Assembly (NCBI RefSeq): GCF_030253575.1
Contig: NC_080569.1
Location: 4,713,501-4,777,500, forward strand
Length of the DNA: 64,000 nt
Reading direction: 5' to 3'
Source of the DNA: Rhododendron vialii
Lineage: Eukaryota > Streptophyta > Magnoliopsida > Ericales > Ericaceae
In this document: in pieces, positions 1 to 12,900 of the stretch
How the letters are laid out: each line of letters begins with the position of its first letter
Numbering within the stretch: the first letter of the stretch is position 1
Notes under the pieces: generated by a model
What the model was told of the DNA's origin: nothing
Seen by the model: only the letters and a program-made list of their open reading frames with translations
The model's database searches: none
Program-made: the position numbers and the translations under genes

Positions 1-261
1 ATTTAAACAAGCATTGCAACATAATTCAGGCTTGGCTAGGGTAAAGTCATTATTTTCCTTGCAATTTTCGGTCTTCATTGAGTTTTCGAGAAAGGAAATT
101 ACTTTTCAAAATTGGAAATTACTTATTTTAGTTGTTAAAAATTGTAAAAACTTTCCTGTTGGAACTAAACATGCTAACTTGTAGATTTTTCTTCCTCATC
201 TTTACTTTTTCTCTTCATAAAGCCTTTATTTTTGTTCGTCCTACTTGTGTATTAAACGCAG

Positions 262-1466
262 AGGCTATATGAACTGGGAGCCCGCAGGGTACTGGTGCCA
301 GGAACTAGCCCATTGGGTTGTGTCCCGGCAGAACTAGCCACTCAAAGCACAGATGGTGAGTGCGCCGAGGAACCCCAACAGGCTGCCCAAATCTTCAACC
401 CACAACTGATTCAGATGATCAAAGACCTCAATCAACAGCTGGGCTCAGACGTCTTCGTCGCTGCTAATTCGATGAGAATGCACAGTAACTTCATCAGCAA
501 CCCCCAATCTTTTGGTCAGTCTCTCTTCGGCCCTGCTGTCTGATTTTCAGATTCTAAATAATTTCCAAAATGTGTATGGATACAATCGACTGGGTAGACC
601 GATAGTTGATTGTTTCGTGGCTCACTTGACACGGTTTAGATTGAGAATTACACTACTTATATGTAATGTGGACCTAAAAGATGTATGCGTAAATGAGTCG
701 GGACTGAAAAGACAGACAACTTGTTAGTACTAGTATGTAACTAAGAAAAACATTTGAAGGTTTGCATGTATATTCACTTAATTTTGTGGTCCTGATTGCC
801 AACAGGATCTTACGCACACCTAATCTCTAGGACTAATTTCACCGTTTACCAGCTTGCCGATAATGAACATGTATATACATAATCAGCAATGTTACACACA
901 GAAAGTTGCCGTAAAAGTGAAATGTGTTTCGAGTGTGACTCCCGCCACAAGGAAGTTTGAGATTCTGACTATACAACAAATTTCACACGAACTTTTTGTA
1001 CTACATTTTAACTTTTCCGTTCAGATTATCGAAAAATGTTACCCTTACCCTCTTGAGATATATGTGCTAAAAAAGTGATACGGTTTAGAAGTTAAAACTT
1101 AATCTGATCGGCTGGAAAACTAATCGGCAAAGAAAAGAGAGGCATTTTCGTGTGTTCCCGACCAAATCACACGAGCTTTAAAAAAAACACTGACACAGTA
1201 TGACATTTTTGTTTGCCGGGTGCGACGCAACAGGTTTTGTTACATCGAAGATGGCTTGCTGCGGGCAAGGACCCTACAATGGTATTGGTGTTTGCAACCC
1301 TACATCAAATCTCTGTCCCAACAGGAAGCTCTATGCGTTTTGGGATCCATTCCATCCCACCGAAAAGGCAAATCGGATCATTGTCCAACAGATGATTACC
1401 GGGTCTAGCGAGTACATGCATCCCATGAACCTCAGCACCATCATGGCTATGGACTCCAGAAACTGA
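262..1466 (+). CDS. GDSL esterase/lipase, C-terminal part (5' exons outside window)
   Basis: Two exons, 262-514 and 1234-1466, joined in phase (TTTG|GT gives F-G), encode the last 161 residues of a secreted GDSL-type serine esterase/lipase. The first exon reads [20 protein letters not shown], the block III region of plant GDSL lipases. The second contains CCGQGPYNG, then [14 protein letters not shown], where D and H of DPFHP are the catalytic Asp and His of the Ser-Asp-His triad. It ends [19 protein letters not shown]. This tail closely resembles the Arabidopsis LTL1-like subgroup (recalled, not searched). The family hydrolyses acyl esters outside the cell, with proposed roles in cutin or lipid metabolism and stress tolerance. 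The nucleophile-Ser block and signal peptide must lie upstream of the window. Bases 1-261 read as intron ending at the AG at 260-261. The 719-bp intron between the two exons has normal GT and AG borders. Function within the subgroup is inferred only. Confidence 0.92.
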
Positions 1467-3947
1467 AGCTGAATTACTCCTAATTTTATGGAGAAGGACA
1501 TACCAATATTTGTTTATCTGAGTAATCATTTTGCTTAATTATGTGCTGTTGTGTTTGAACTCTGTTCCGTTACGGGTAAAATGCACCTTTGTTGGTCCCT
1601 GGTTGAAATGTAAAGCGCCTGGAAGTATGCTTAGCAGCTTGATTTAATAATCGACATATTAGCTTAGAGAGATGTATGGAAATGCCATTCTATTGAATCA
1701 TTGCTATTATTAATTCTTGCAATTTAGAACAAAATTACTTCGAGCTCACATGTGGGGTGCATACCTTATCCCGAATTTTTTTTCCGACTAAGATCTCGAT
1801 AATTGATGTACTCTTATCTTATTCTCTTTTTTCTCAAGACATGCAGTCTTAACATGTAACTTATGCAGAAAATCAGGCATATAATAGAGTAAGAGAGGAG
1901 GCATGTATGGTCAATTCGTATGATATTTTCTCATCTAAATGGAAGGAGAGACTTTGTTGGAAACTAGTGAAATCACCTAGAGACACAATTTTGGAAAAAA
2001 AAACACAATAGAAATAGTAGTATGTTTTTGGTTCTCAGTTTTTTTCTTTAACAATAGTTTTTGTAATCGAAAAATAGAAAAGACAAACAATTCTTTTGTT
2101 AACACCTAGTTTTCCCCAAAAAAAAAAAAGACAAGTTGGTTTTTTTTTCCTTATTCGAAAAAAAAATTTCGCATTGGTATGCTTTGTGAAGTTTACCCTT
2201 AATTGGAGGGTTAATTGCATGTTTTCTTTTTCTTCTTTTCTTTTTTCCATATGACTCTCTCCAATCCTATGGAATTGGAGAGAAGCCGAACTCCTTAATG
2301 GATGCTTACCGCACATGTAAATCACAAGCTATATATGGCAACATACATTCCACCCCAACCGAGCGGAAACAAAGTCGAAAGCAAATAAAAATAAGTTACC
2401 AATTCACATAAAAACATATATTACGTGCTCAATTGCCAACTCGACATATTCCCTACTCAACGGTCGGTCATGTGTCAGCAAAATAGGGAAAATGGGTGGG
2501 CCACACGTAAGGACAATTTTTTTTTTCCTCCATACGTTTTTATGTGAGTTTTGCCCCGCGTCTTAAGTTACTAACCTAGAAATATGCCTATGCAATGGTT
2601 CGTGTGTGTGTTTACTAGATACGGGATAATGTAGTCAAGGCTAAGAACTTATCACTAGAATTTTTCAACACTAGCTGCATCCAGATCTCCTGGGCTTAAT
2701 TACATATTTTCCCCTTAGACTATTACCCTTTCTCATTACACCCTTCATCTAAAACATCCTAGACCTTGCCCCCTTAATCTGCCATTTAGTACCACTTAAC
2801 CCGTTGTGCTACTCTTCTGCCATAGATGCATGTTAGAGTCCAATATGGCATGCACATGTGACTATGTGGGTAATTTATAACCAATATCTCTATTTTTTAA
2901 GGAAAATTTGATATATTAATTTTGTGGCTTATTCTTTATATTTTTATAAATTTTCATTTACTTCTTTTTAAAAATGCATCCTTTAATTTGAGGAATATTC
3001 TTCTCTCTGTTATTTAGTTGCTCTATGGCCACCATTACAACTCAAATATTTATTTATCTTAACATTTGTAAACATTTTAGACATGAGTCATAAAAAAAAT
3101 TTAAACGAATATCTTGGTAAAGAGAGATATTTTTGTCGCAAATTAGACACATATGAATGTTATATTGGAGCTCAAATCTGAACGGAAAGAGTAACTAAAG
3201 GGGCTAAGTGATACTAAATGATAGATTAAGTGGGGCAAGGTGTGATTTGTTAGATAAAGGGGGTAAAATGAAAAATAGTGATAGTCTAAGGGGATAATCC
3301 GTGATTAACCCTTAATTGAACGTCCGGCCTTGCTCCCCGTTTCGTGCTCCCTAGACGTCAGTCTTCTAGGATTTGTTTCAATGAAACATAACCCATGATT
3401 ATAAACCTAAAAGCTTGATTTTACTTCGAGATTAGATATCTATTAGTATCTAATTAGTATGATATTTGTTAAGATTAGTGTTCTTGATAAGTTCTTCCAT
3501 ATGAACGTTTAAGATTTATGAGATAAATCTAATATAAGTACATATTCGATGATTAGCATAATATAGCATGGACTAACTTACTTCTCATCTTAAACCTGAG
3601 AAGTACAAATATACAAACTCGCAGTTCACAAGCGCGAGTATGGCAGTGTTTCGGAGTAAAAGCGTAGTCTGGTAGTGTTTGGCGGTTTGTCGCGGGGGTT
3701 TAGAGGTTTTGACGACTTCTTGCGGGTACCAATCTAGGGTTTGCGGATAAAAAAAATCTAGGGCTTTCTTGCCAAGCGACCTAAAACCGATTCATGGCTT
3801 GAAAGGTAACCCTAATTTGCACTTCAAACGTTCATTTTTTTTGTTAGTGTTCTCGATTGCTCAAAATTCAGACTGCTACGACTTGTTCTCTGCTTTGTTC
3901 AACTTTAGAAATTTGAGTTCAAATCCAAATTGTGGAAGAAAATTGAT
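1467..3947. other. Intergenic region and 3'/5' untranslated DNA
   Basis: AT-rich DNA between the GDSL lipase stop and the LRR gene start. It contains the 3' UTR of the lipase gene (roughly to 1700), homopolymer-rich sequence around 2000-2170, the long-TIR element at 2692-3311, and the presumed promoter and leader of the LRR gene (about 3600-3947). No open frame here has convincing protein character. Confidence 0.6.
2692..3311. mobile_element. Long-terminal-inverted-repeat element (MITE-like, non-autonomous)
   Basis: The left end begins GGGCTTAATTACATATTTTC and the complement of the right end begins GGGTTAATCACGGATTATCC. Both then continue through the shared stretch CCCCTTAGACTAT. Similarity of the two arms extends well inwards: TAATCTGCCATTTAGTACCA on the left pairs with TAATCTATCATTTAGTATCA on the complement of the right, so each arm is at least about 130 bp. 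The roughly 350 bp centre is AT-rich and non-coding. I could not define a clean target-site duplication, so the superfamily (Mutator-like or other) is open. Confidence 0.7.
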
Positions 3948-6900
3948 ATGGTCCTTGTTTCTGGAAACTTCTGCAGCCACGCAGTTTCCTCTGTTCCCAC
4001 TTCTCAAAGAATGGGTGAAGTTCCATCTCTTTTCACTCTATGTCTGAATGCAGTTAGGAACGAAATTCTACGCGGTAATGCGTTAGATGCTTTGTGTTTT
4101 TTATTTTTATTTTTATGTATCTGGAAGCGACACTGATGCTATAAGCAAAGAGACTTACATGTCATATTTGGTGAAATCTGGTTACAGGGGATGATTTTCC
4201 ACGAGATGTTTACGAACTTCCGTCGGATTTGTTCGATAGCTTGCTGACATGCTTGCCTCCATTGGCATTGCACAAGTTGCAAGAGCAGATGTGAGCTCAA
4301 CAATCTTAGACTTACTTGTTTACATAATGTAACTACATATGCATACCCTTTACGTAATTGCGTATGAAACAAAGAAAGCTATCACCTTTTTTTTTTGCTA
4401 AGTGAAGCTATCACTTCTTATGGAAATGAAAGTTGACTAGTTGCTCAATGGGTGTTCGTGCTGCGTCAATATTGGTATATGGGCTTTAGCTCTTGTATTT
4501 GGAAGTTTGTGAGGAGTTTTAGAGATGGCATCGATTATGTTTACTATGGTGTTACGACTTTGCACTGCTGACAATTAGTAGCTAAAGCTAGTGGGTTCTA
4601 GGAATTAATTTTCCGAGATGTTTGAACTATTAACTTCATATAGCTTTCTTAAGGAGACTCTAAGCTGTGGTGCCCATGACTATGTGTTCACTAAATCATC
4701 TGGATGACAATTTAGAAGTTGAATCGTGGGGTTGTTAGCGCTGGTGAGGTTGTTCGCATAGGGTATACTTATTGTGCTATGTGACAAATGATAATCTCTA
4801 ACATTTGAACATGTTTTACTGTTTGAGCAAGTTGTTCATAAGTGGTGACTTGGTTAGTCTTGGATATAGAGAACGTGCATACGTATTTTAATGTACACGT
4901 AGTTCATTGTTAATACTTCTCTCTTTACTCTTAGAACTTGTGCTAGTTCAGAGTCTATGTGTTTTTCTAAATCATTTTTACTCTCTTGGTCTTTCTGGCT
5001 TAATGCATTCATCCTTTCATGCTCCAAAAGATCTAGGAAAAGGAAATTACGTGACTCGTTCTTATAGTTCTACCTAAATCTTCTTTCAGGCCATTTGAGA
5101 ATTGGGATGATGGCATATCTGCAGATGGTTGCTTCAGAAATCAAAGGAAACGCAAAAGGTTTGAAAACAATAGAGTGTATCCAATCTCCAAAAGCACATT
5201 TGATTGGTCTAATTTTAAACTACCAAGTTAAGGTACTAGAAGGACTAGTACATTACGAGATGAATGTCTTTGCAGATATTCGAACTTCGATACCTTGTGG
5301 AGAACGTTTTATAAGTCACGTTGGCCTGGCCGTGTCAGTAAAAAACCACCAGTAAATTGGTTGGAAGGACAAAATGCAGATGGCCATAAATCAACAAATG
5401 ACTGGCAACAGATCTACTGGGAGGCACACTTACAGAAGTATGCCTGCTTAATTTCTTCTTTTTTTGTTGGTAATCCAAAATTTTATTAGAAAGACTGCAC
5501 AAATACAGAAACTAAGGTAGGCATACATACCTCCCTGCATGATAGAAAACTCCCAAACAGAGGTAGTACTAAACTGATACAGACATATAACCAAACATTC
5601 TAGGAGTTAGATGCCAAGAATGGCATAGGGCTAGATTAAGGGGGGTAGGCTTACCAGAGGAGAATTGGGATCCCCCTAATTCGAAGATCAAACTTATCTG
5701 CTGAAGGATTGAGGATGAAGGTTTTCCCACTAAGCAATTCTCCTCATGATACTAGAAGGTTTTCCCACTAAGCTTCCCAATGAGCCAGGAGATCTCATTG
5801 TTCCATAACGGTGGAACTTTTAAGATTCCACAATTTGAGCAAACTTGCTTTGAAATATTCTTAGAGAAGGTGCTGATGAAAAATTGGTGATTCGTGTCTT
5901 CATCTTGGAGATTGCACCAAGAGGGGATACTTGCATCTCCCAACTAATCAACCTGTTTTTGGTTCTGGGACAGTATGTAAGTGCCATCCATAGCATGAAA
6001 CAATGCCTTGCAATGGAAATTGGATACCATATGCGATTATGCCAATGAATAATAGTGTAACGGCCTCTTAGAGTTTCTGTTTAATTTGGTTTGAAGTTAT
6101 AGAGAATATTAGTACTTTCTACTATTCCCTCCTTGCTCAGCACATTTATTACTTTCACTTGAAAAACAGTTGCCTCGATGAAGCAGCAGAGATAGCTTTG
6201 CTCCCGTCTTTTGATGGATGTATTGGCGAAGTAAGAATTCCAGGTATCTATAGGAATATGATTATGTAGGATATTTCATATTGGTGAAGCAGAATCATAT
6301 GAGTGATAACTATATTTGGCCAAGGGGGAAATTTTACAAGAGCTTTCCCCGCACGACACTTTTTTCTTTTTCGAAGGATACCTAGCAGTAAAAAAATGAT
6401 TTTTCTCCTCTTCTATCTGAAAAACACATTAACAAAAAAAAAGGGTAGTGTCAAGCATTTCTTTGTATGTGCAGATGCCGTACTAAAAGCCATTGGTTAT
6501 GAGGGGCACATGAATTGTTCAAGACCTGACTATGCAAAGTTGTCTCATCATTGCCAACACTTTTGTTACTTGGCCAGGTAACACCATTTCAGTTTTGTGG
6601 GTATTGACTTAGTGGCTATTTTAAATTACTGTAGTGAACCTAGTCATGGCTTCATGTACCAGCCATTTACCCTTGTTCACCTGCAAACCTTTTCTCTCCA
6701 CACATTCTATGTAGTTGACCTCTCTTACAGTTGCAACAAGCATCTTAGCTCATACATTTTACCTTTCTTCCTGATCGTTCTATGTTCCAACTTCCTGATC
6801 TACCTGTTTTGTGTTTGACCACTTCTTGAGTTTCTGGGAGGGTTAGGTTATTGCATCATGTTTGTCTGTTGTGCAGATATCTGAGACTTCAAAATGTTCT

Positions 6901-9900
6901 TTGCGTTGCAGAAACTTGTGTAAGTTTTAAATCCTATGGATGGGAGATAATCTTGGTTAAATACTGTTTTCTTAGTTGGATCCCTTGTTTTTGTCCTTAT
7001 AAATCATCTTGAAGTGCCATACAGTAGCAGAAAATGGTTTTTATGAGTCTGATGTTAACAATATGTTCTGGAGTAGTAGTTGTATCCAACGTAATTTAAG
7101 GCAGTCTGTAATTTCGTTTTTCCATATAGAGGGTCTTTTTTGACTTTTTTTTTTCCAGTTCATCTTTCTATAACTCAACTTTGATCAGCTCCCCTTTAGT
7201 TCCGTTGTGTTTACACATGCATCTTCTTTCTCTTATTGGCCAAAGGGTGACGACGAGAACATTAAACTAAGTTAAATGGGCAAACGTTTATCAGTACATG
7301 TAAATTCAAGGTTAGATTCCAATAGATGCTTCCAAAACGGCAATTGTTTGAAGGTGGTCAATTTGCTGCCGGATAATATGCGGCATATCATATATAACAA
7401 TAGCGCACTTACCTTATGTTAGTGCGGTACTGCCTTTAGCTTACCACGAATTGTCTACAAAAGTTTTGTTATCTGGGAACGTTAACATTCAATTTTCTAC
7501 CATCCCTTTATTTTCCAACTTGTTCAAAGTAACAATACTTATATACACTCACCAGCTTTGTAGCACGGATACGGGAGCGATAATTCTCAACAAGGGATAC
7601 AAATTTTTTTTAAGAATATATTTGTAGTTATTTGTACCTACATGGTAACCTCTAATTATTTTGGTTAAAGCTTTTACTGAATGCATTATGACCGATGTCC
7701 GATGGTGTTTGCCTATATGCATGTTTTAACATATTACACTTTTGGCCCAATAGTTTTGAATTTATGAGCATATAGCCCAGGAAAAGCTTTTAAAATTTAC
7801 CAATGTCAATCCGCTGTGTCGCCCCTTGTCCCCCATGTCTCAGGCATGTTCCACCATAAAATGTTATAACTTCTATGGAGAAATCATGTGGGGATCCCAC
7901 ACATATTTTTTGATGTCCCCAGCTTGCCTGACACGGGTACGGCTACCTCCTAGGTGTTGGTGCTTCATAGCTTACCAGAACATTGGGAGGGATCAGCTCT
8001 GAATATGTTTCTGTTATTAGCAAATAGGGTGGGCACTTCTCTAGTGCTTATTAACGAACTAAATTTCAATGTTGTATGCCTGAAGCACTTTGTTTTGGCA
8101 TAACCATAGTGTACCCAGACCCAATTGTTTTGCTGCTTCTGATTCTCACTTTTGAATTTTCCTAATCTTTAAGTGGAGATGAAACTTGGTTAATTTCTGA
8201 AAATTAGCAAAATTTAAGAGCAAATGAATTTTTTGTTGGCTCAGGGTATGAATTGTCTTCAGGAGAGTCTCTTACAGGGTTTATATATAAATTTTCAGAT
8301 AAGATGTGGAAAAGTGATATTTTCAATGACACTGAGTATGTCCCTGTTTCCAAATTACTATCGTTTTTGCAGAATTTATTAAGGACCAGTAAATTGCAAT
8401 GCTTGGAACTACGGTGGATTAAGTCGCAAGAACACGTAAGCCTAATTCTTTTCTGTATGTGCATATATTTATTTTGCAGATATAAGAACTTCTTGCATTA
8501 ATAAATAAATATCAACTGAAACAAGCACAAGTATACAGCTTCCACTCTGCTATGCTAACGCAAATAAAAAGAGCCATCCCATGCATGCTTGTGGCTAGTG
8601 GTCTCCAGAATTTGGCAAATTTTAAACTATCTCTAGGGTTTTCCATTTGGCAATTCCTCCACAAGTATAAGCATGTATGTCTCTTTGTTTTACCACCCCG
8701 CGTGGCAATAAATTGGGGGGCTTTTCAAATGGTGTGACGAATCACTCCATATCTTTTTTCTCTCCTTATACTTGTCAATTTAAAACACTGGTGGAATAAA
8801 GGGATTGTATGCGAGGATGAGTTTTTGGCATCCTTTTGTAATCTTTGCAGCTCGTAGTTGATTGTATCTGTATATGATGAAAGGAAAGAATCACCATTTT
8901 GTGATATTTTATAATTTATTGGCATGGTTATGTATATGTCTGATATGGCTGCTGAATAAATCTATATATTACGTTGTATAGAAAATGTAATTTACTAATT
9001 TACATGGACTTGAGCATGGGTGTCAGTTGCAGGTGTGACCTTAGAGGTCAGATCAAGCAAAGATGATTCATGTCTATGTAACGACCTGTTGTGGGTGATA
9101 CAATGGCCTTTAATATAAGTTCATGCTGTGATAAAAGGCACTTTACTTCTTTTTTATCTGTATGCAACACATATAAATTTAATGGCAATGTTAAGTACAG
9201 TCATTGAACGTGTGTTCAATGTGAAGTATCAGATTTATATCGAACATCCTTGTCCAGGTGTCAAGTGGTGGGACACGCGTACACAGTCCATTTTAACATT
9301 GGTCTTATTGATGATGCTTACCAACACTAGTTGGAAATGGGTCATTTGACTCATTTACCATTGGTCTTAAACAGTGCTTACAAACACTAGTTGGAAATGG
9401 GTAACCCATTCTATCTATGTTGGCCATGGCAGTTGTATGTTCAAAAGCCATTTTCTTAGAGAATTAAGTGGTTCAGAGAAAATCAATTGCAAAATTTATG
9501 AGAACAATTTTTAAGCAAGTTATTTCTCAGTCTTCAAGGAAGATCTAATACTTTGAATGGGGGTAGATTATACTTTACGCATGAATTACCCAATTTTCCT
9601 TTTGCCCGTAAAGTTTTCCGATTTGGTCTTAATACTTTGGATTTTGTCAATGCTCCAAATGAAGAAGTGTCTTGCAATATGGGAGAAACACCATGTGGAC
9701 ATAGAAATTACCCGTTTTGGCCCTTTAAATATTACAGGTTTCCCTCTTTGCTTGTGTAAACATTACACTCTTTCCACTTTGGTCAGTTGTGATCACTGAC
9801 ATGTTGTGAGACGTGACACTGTCAATTGGGGCGCATTGAGGAAAATATATATAATTACCTACTTGGAATAATGTAAAGCTTAGTGGCCGAAGTGATAATC

Positions 9901-12900
9901 GGCTAATACTTTAGGTGTGCAAAGTTTACACAGTAATACAAATGGTGGCAAGCAAAACTCTATTGTCTGTCATGTTGGTCGAAGTACCTGCCAGTCATGC
10001 ATTTTCAAATCCAAAACGAAACTTGGTTAGCTTTACTGTTCTTTTTTCACAGCTTGTTTCTTGCTCATAACATATAAATCTCACAGGTTGAAGGATTGTG
10101 CAAGCTTTTGAACCAGAACAGAGAAACACTAAAATCACTTGAATTTGTCCACTGCAAGCTTTCTTCAACTATTGTGGATACAATTTGTGATTCTCTGTAC
10201 CTGAAGGATGTTCATACTCATACAGTGGAACACTTCTCAATCAAGACATCAAGCTTTCTTGAAACCAATCAGTTTCCATTGCCAGTTGGACTAGCATCTT
10301 TTTTATCATCAGCAAGGTATGTATCTTCTCATTTCAAGCTCCTGGCTATCTAGACTTAGGTCATATACTTGTATTCATGGTCAGGTTTGGAGTCATGCTC
10401 TAGCTAAATGATACTTCACATTCAAGTTGTTTGCTTCTCTTCCCATTGGAATAGTTCTCTTTTTTAGACAATAATTCAGGATAAAGTAGGGCCTAGTGGC
10501 TCTTTACATGCCATGGTGATAAAACAAGGTTCCATGATACCGTAGGCTATATAAAATGTTTGCTGATGTATTCCAATCAAGTTTCCTCTTATGTCATCTG
10601 AAATTCTAAGACCCTAAGCATGGCCCCAACTATTCCTGAATTTCCAGGAATCCAATTGAGCTGCTTCCAACTTGTTATAATATTGGTGAGATGCAATCAT
10701 GTTGTTCTGATTTGTAAGGAAGATCTTGGAAATGGAGGGTATATGGACATAATGTGAAAAGGGTGGAATATCTACTGTTGGATATAGATAACTTGGAAGA
10801 TGATTTATTAGATTACTTTGTATTGTGGCTTATTTTTTAGTAGTTCGTGTAATACTGCTGTTGTTTGAGAACTTGGCATAATGTGAAAAGGGTGGAATAT
10901 CTACTGTTGGATATAGCTAACTTGGAGGATGATTTATTAGATTACTTTGTATTGCGGCTTATTTTTCAGTAGTTCGTGTAATACTGCTGTTGTTTGAGAA
11001 CTTGGCTGGTCAGGGTCTGTAAGGATGTATATTTGGAGCTTTTAGGAGTTAGAATGTTAGATAGGTGTAACATGCATATTGCATAGCATAAAGCCAGTAA
11101 GTAGCAGGGCTTGTGGGCTTGAAGAACAAGTTGTAAGGGTGAAAGCTAAAATGGGGTTTCTGTAATTTTTGCTACTCGTGAGGTTTGAAGTTTGAATCTG
11201 ACAATTAGAATATGTTTGCTTTACTTGACAATGAAGATCATCCTGACCATCTAGATTCCAGGAAGCATACCTTCTACTTTTCTTCATATTGCTGTCTACC
11301 TTTTCAAAGTGCCTTATTGAGTGCAGTTCTTCTTGGTTGAGCCCCTTGTCATGTATGCACTCTGACCAGAGTTTCAAATTACTGATAAAGACTCAATTTT
11401 TCCGGATATTGGAAGTTGCCTCTATAAATTTCACACTCTTGTTTAAATGGAGCTAGATGGATTGATGGTCAGAGCAGGAAAAAAAAGGTGGAGCTAGATT
11501 CCATCCTGTATGCATGAAAGTATGGCTCTCTGTCGCTATTCATTGGGTTTGTTTTTGTGGTGGACCAAGCTTTGTGCTGCCTTCATGTCTAGCACACTTG
11601 GAGTATACTAATTCATAGTCAAACGCAATTACTAGAATTTAACCTCTTTTATAGAGAGCGGAATTTATTCTTTTGGGTGTATATTATTCATTTCATTTCA
11701 AATATTTGATTTCTTCTGTTTCTTACTGAAAAACACCTTGGCCTGTTTTGTGAAAACTTGAAAATACCATCTGTGTGTATGCTTCTTTGACCGCGTCTCC
11801 TCGTGGACATCAGTTTGCATGCATTAAGTCCAAGAGATTGTCTTTTCAACACCAGATCTGACTAGTGAAGCTCCCTTCATTTTGCTGCCAGGTCCTTGTC
11901 TTCGCTAACACTCTCAGACAACCATCTGGGGCAGAATTTTGCGAAAATGGTTTTTAGTACTCTCATCGATGCTGCATCCTCCATATCTGTCCTCGACCTT
12001 TCAGAAAACAATGTGAGTGATGCAGTTTGTTTTATAATCTGATGACTATTGAGTTACTAAAATAAGCAAACATAAACTTCACTGCGAACTACAGATTTCT
12101 GGCTGGCTTTCTCATTTTAGATGGAGATCGTCAAGTTGCTCCCAGATGTCATCAGGAATAGGAAACTCATTGCAATCATTACACTTGCTGAATCTAAGGT
12201 ATCCCAAATTGATGCATGATCTCTGTGTCTTATCGGACAATCATATGATGGAATTATTGTGAAGATGCGTATGAACCATTAATAAGCTTATATGACGGGA
12301 ATAGCCTTCTTCTTGTGCTCCTGATTGATGCTCATCGTTCAGCTCTGAAATTTGTGCGATTATCGTTTTCTAGAGAAAGGAACTTCTTGTATGCAAATGT
12401 TCTATTGATTTCGGGATTTATTTCTTCTGTTACAAACAGTATGTTGGTGCATGACTTTGTTACTTATTTTATTACAGGGGAAATAATCTACGCAAAGATG
12501 ATGCAGCCTGTCTTAAAAATGCTCTGGTTCATATGCCTAATTTGGAGATTCTTGATATAAGTGACAACCCTCTTGAGGATGATGGAATCATGTCAGTTTG
12601 ATTTTCCACCACATTTATTTTGACGAAAATAGTGATATGTTCTTATCTGCTGCTGAGTTGGGGCAATGTTCTGCTCAGCTGGTCTTACAGTTCCTTGGAC
12701 ATTACAGGATTTTAATTCCATACTTTATTGAGATGTCTGAAAAGCACTCCCCTTTCAAGGATCTGAAAGTGGAAAGTTGCGAGCTTTCGTGTGGTGGAGT
12801 GAGTCAACTTCTGTCTGTTCTTTCAACCTTAACTGGGCCCCTGAATTCTCTTTCTATTGGAGGAAATGACCTTGGCAGGTTAGTCTGGCTTATGTAGTTA

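Noticed and set aside
1..40. Possible end of a further GDSL lipase exon
   Set aside because: Translation before GGTAAAG does not give the expected residues preceding RLYELGARR, so the stretch is treated as intron.
8204..8372. Longer form of LRR exon 8 starting at an upstream acceptor
   Set aside because: None of the upstream AG sites gives the required phase with an open frame; only TTTTTGCAG at 8363-8372 does.
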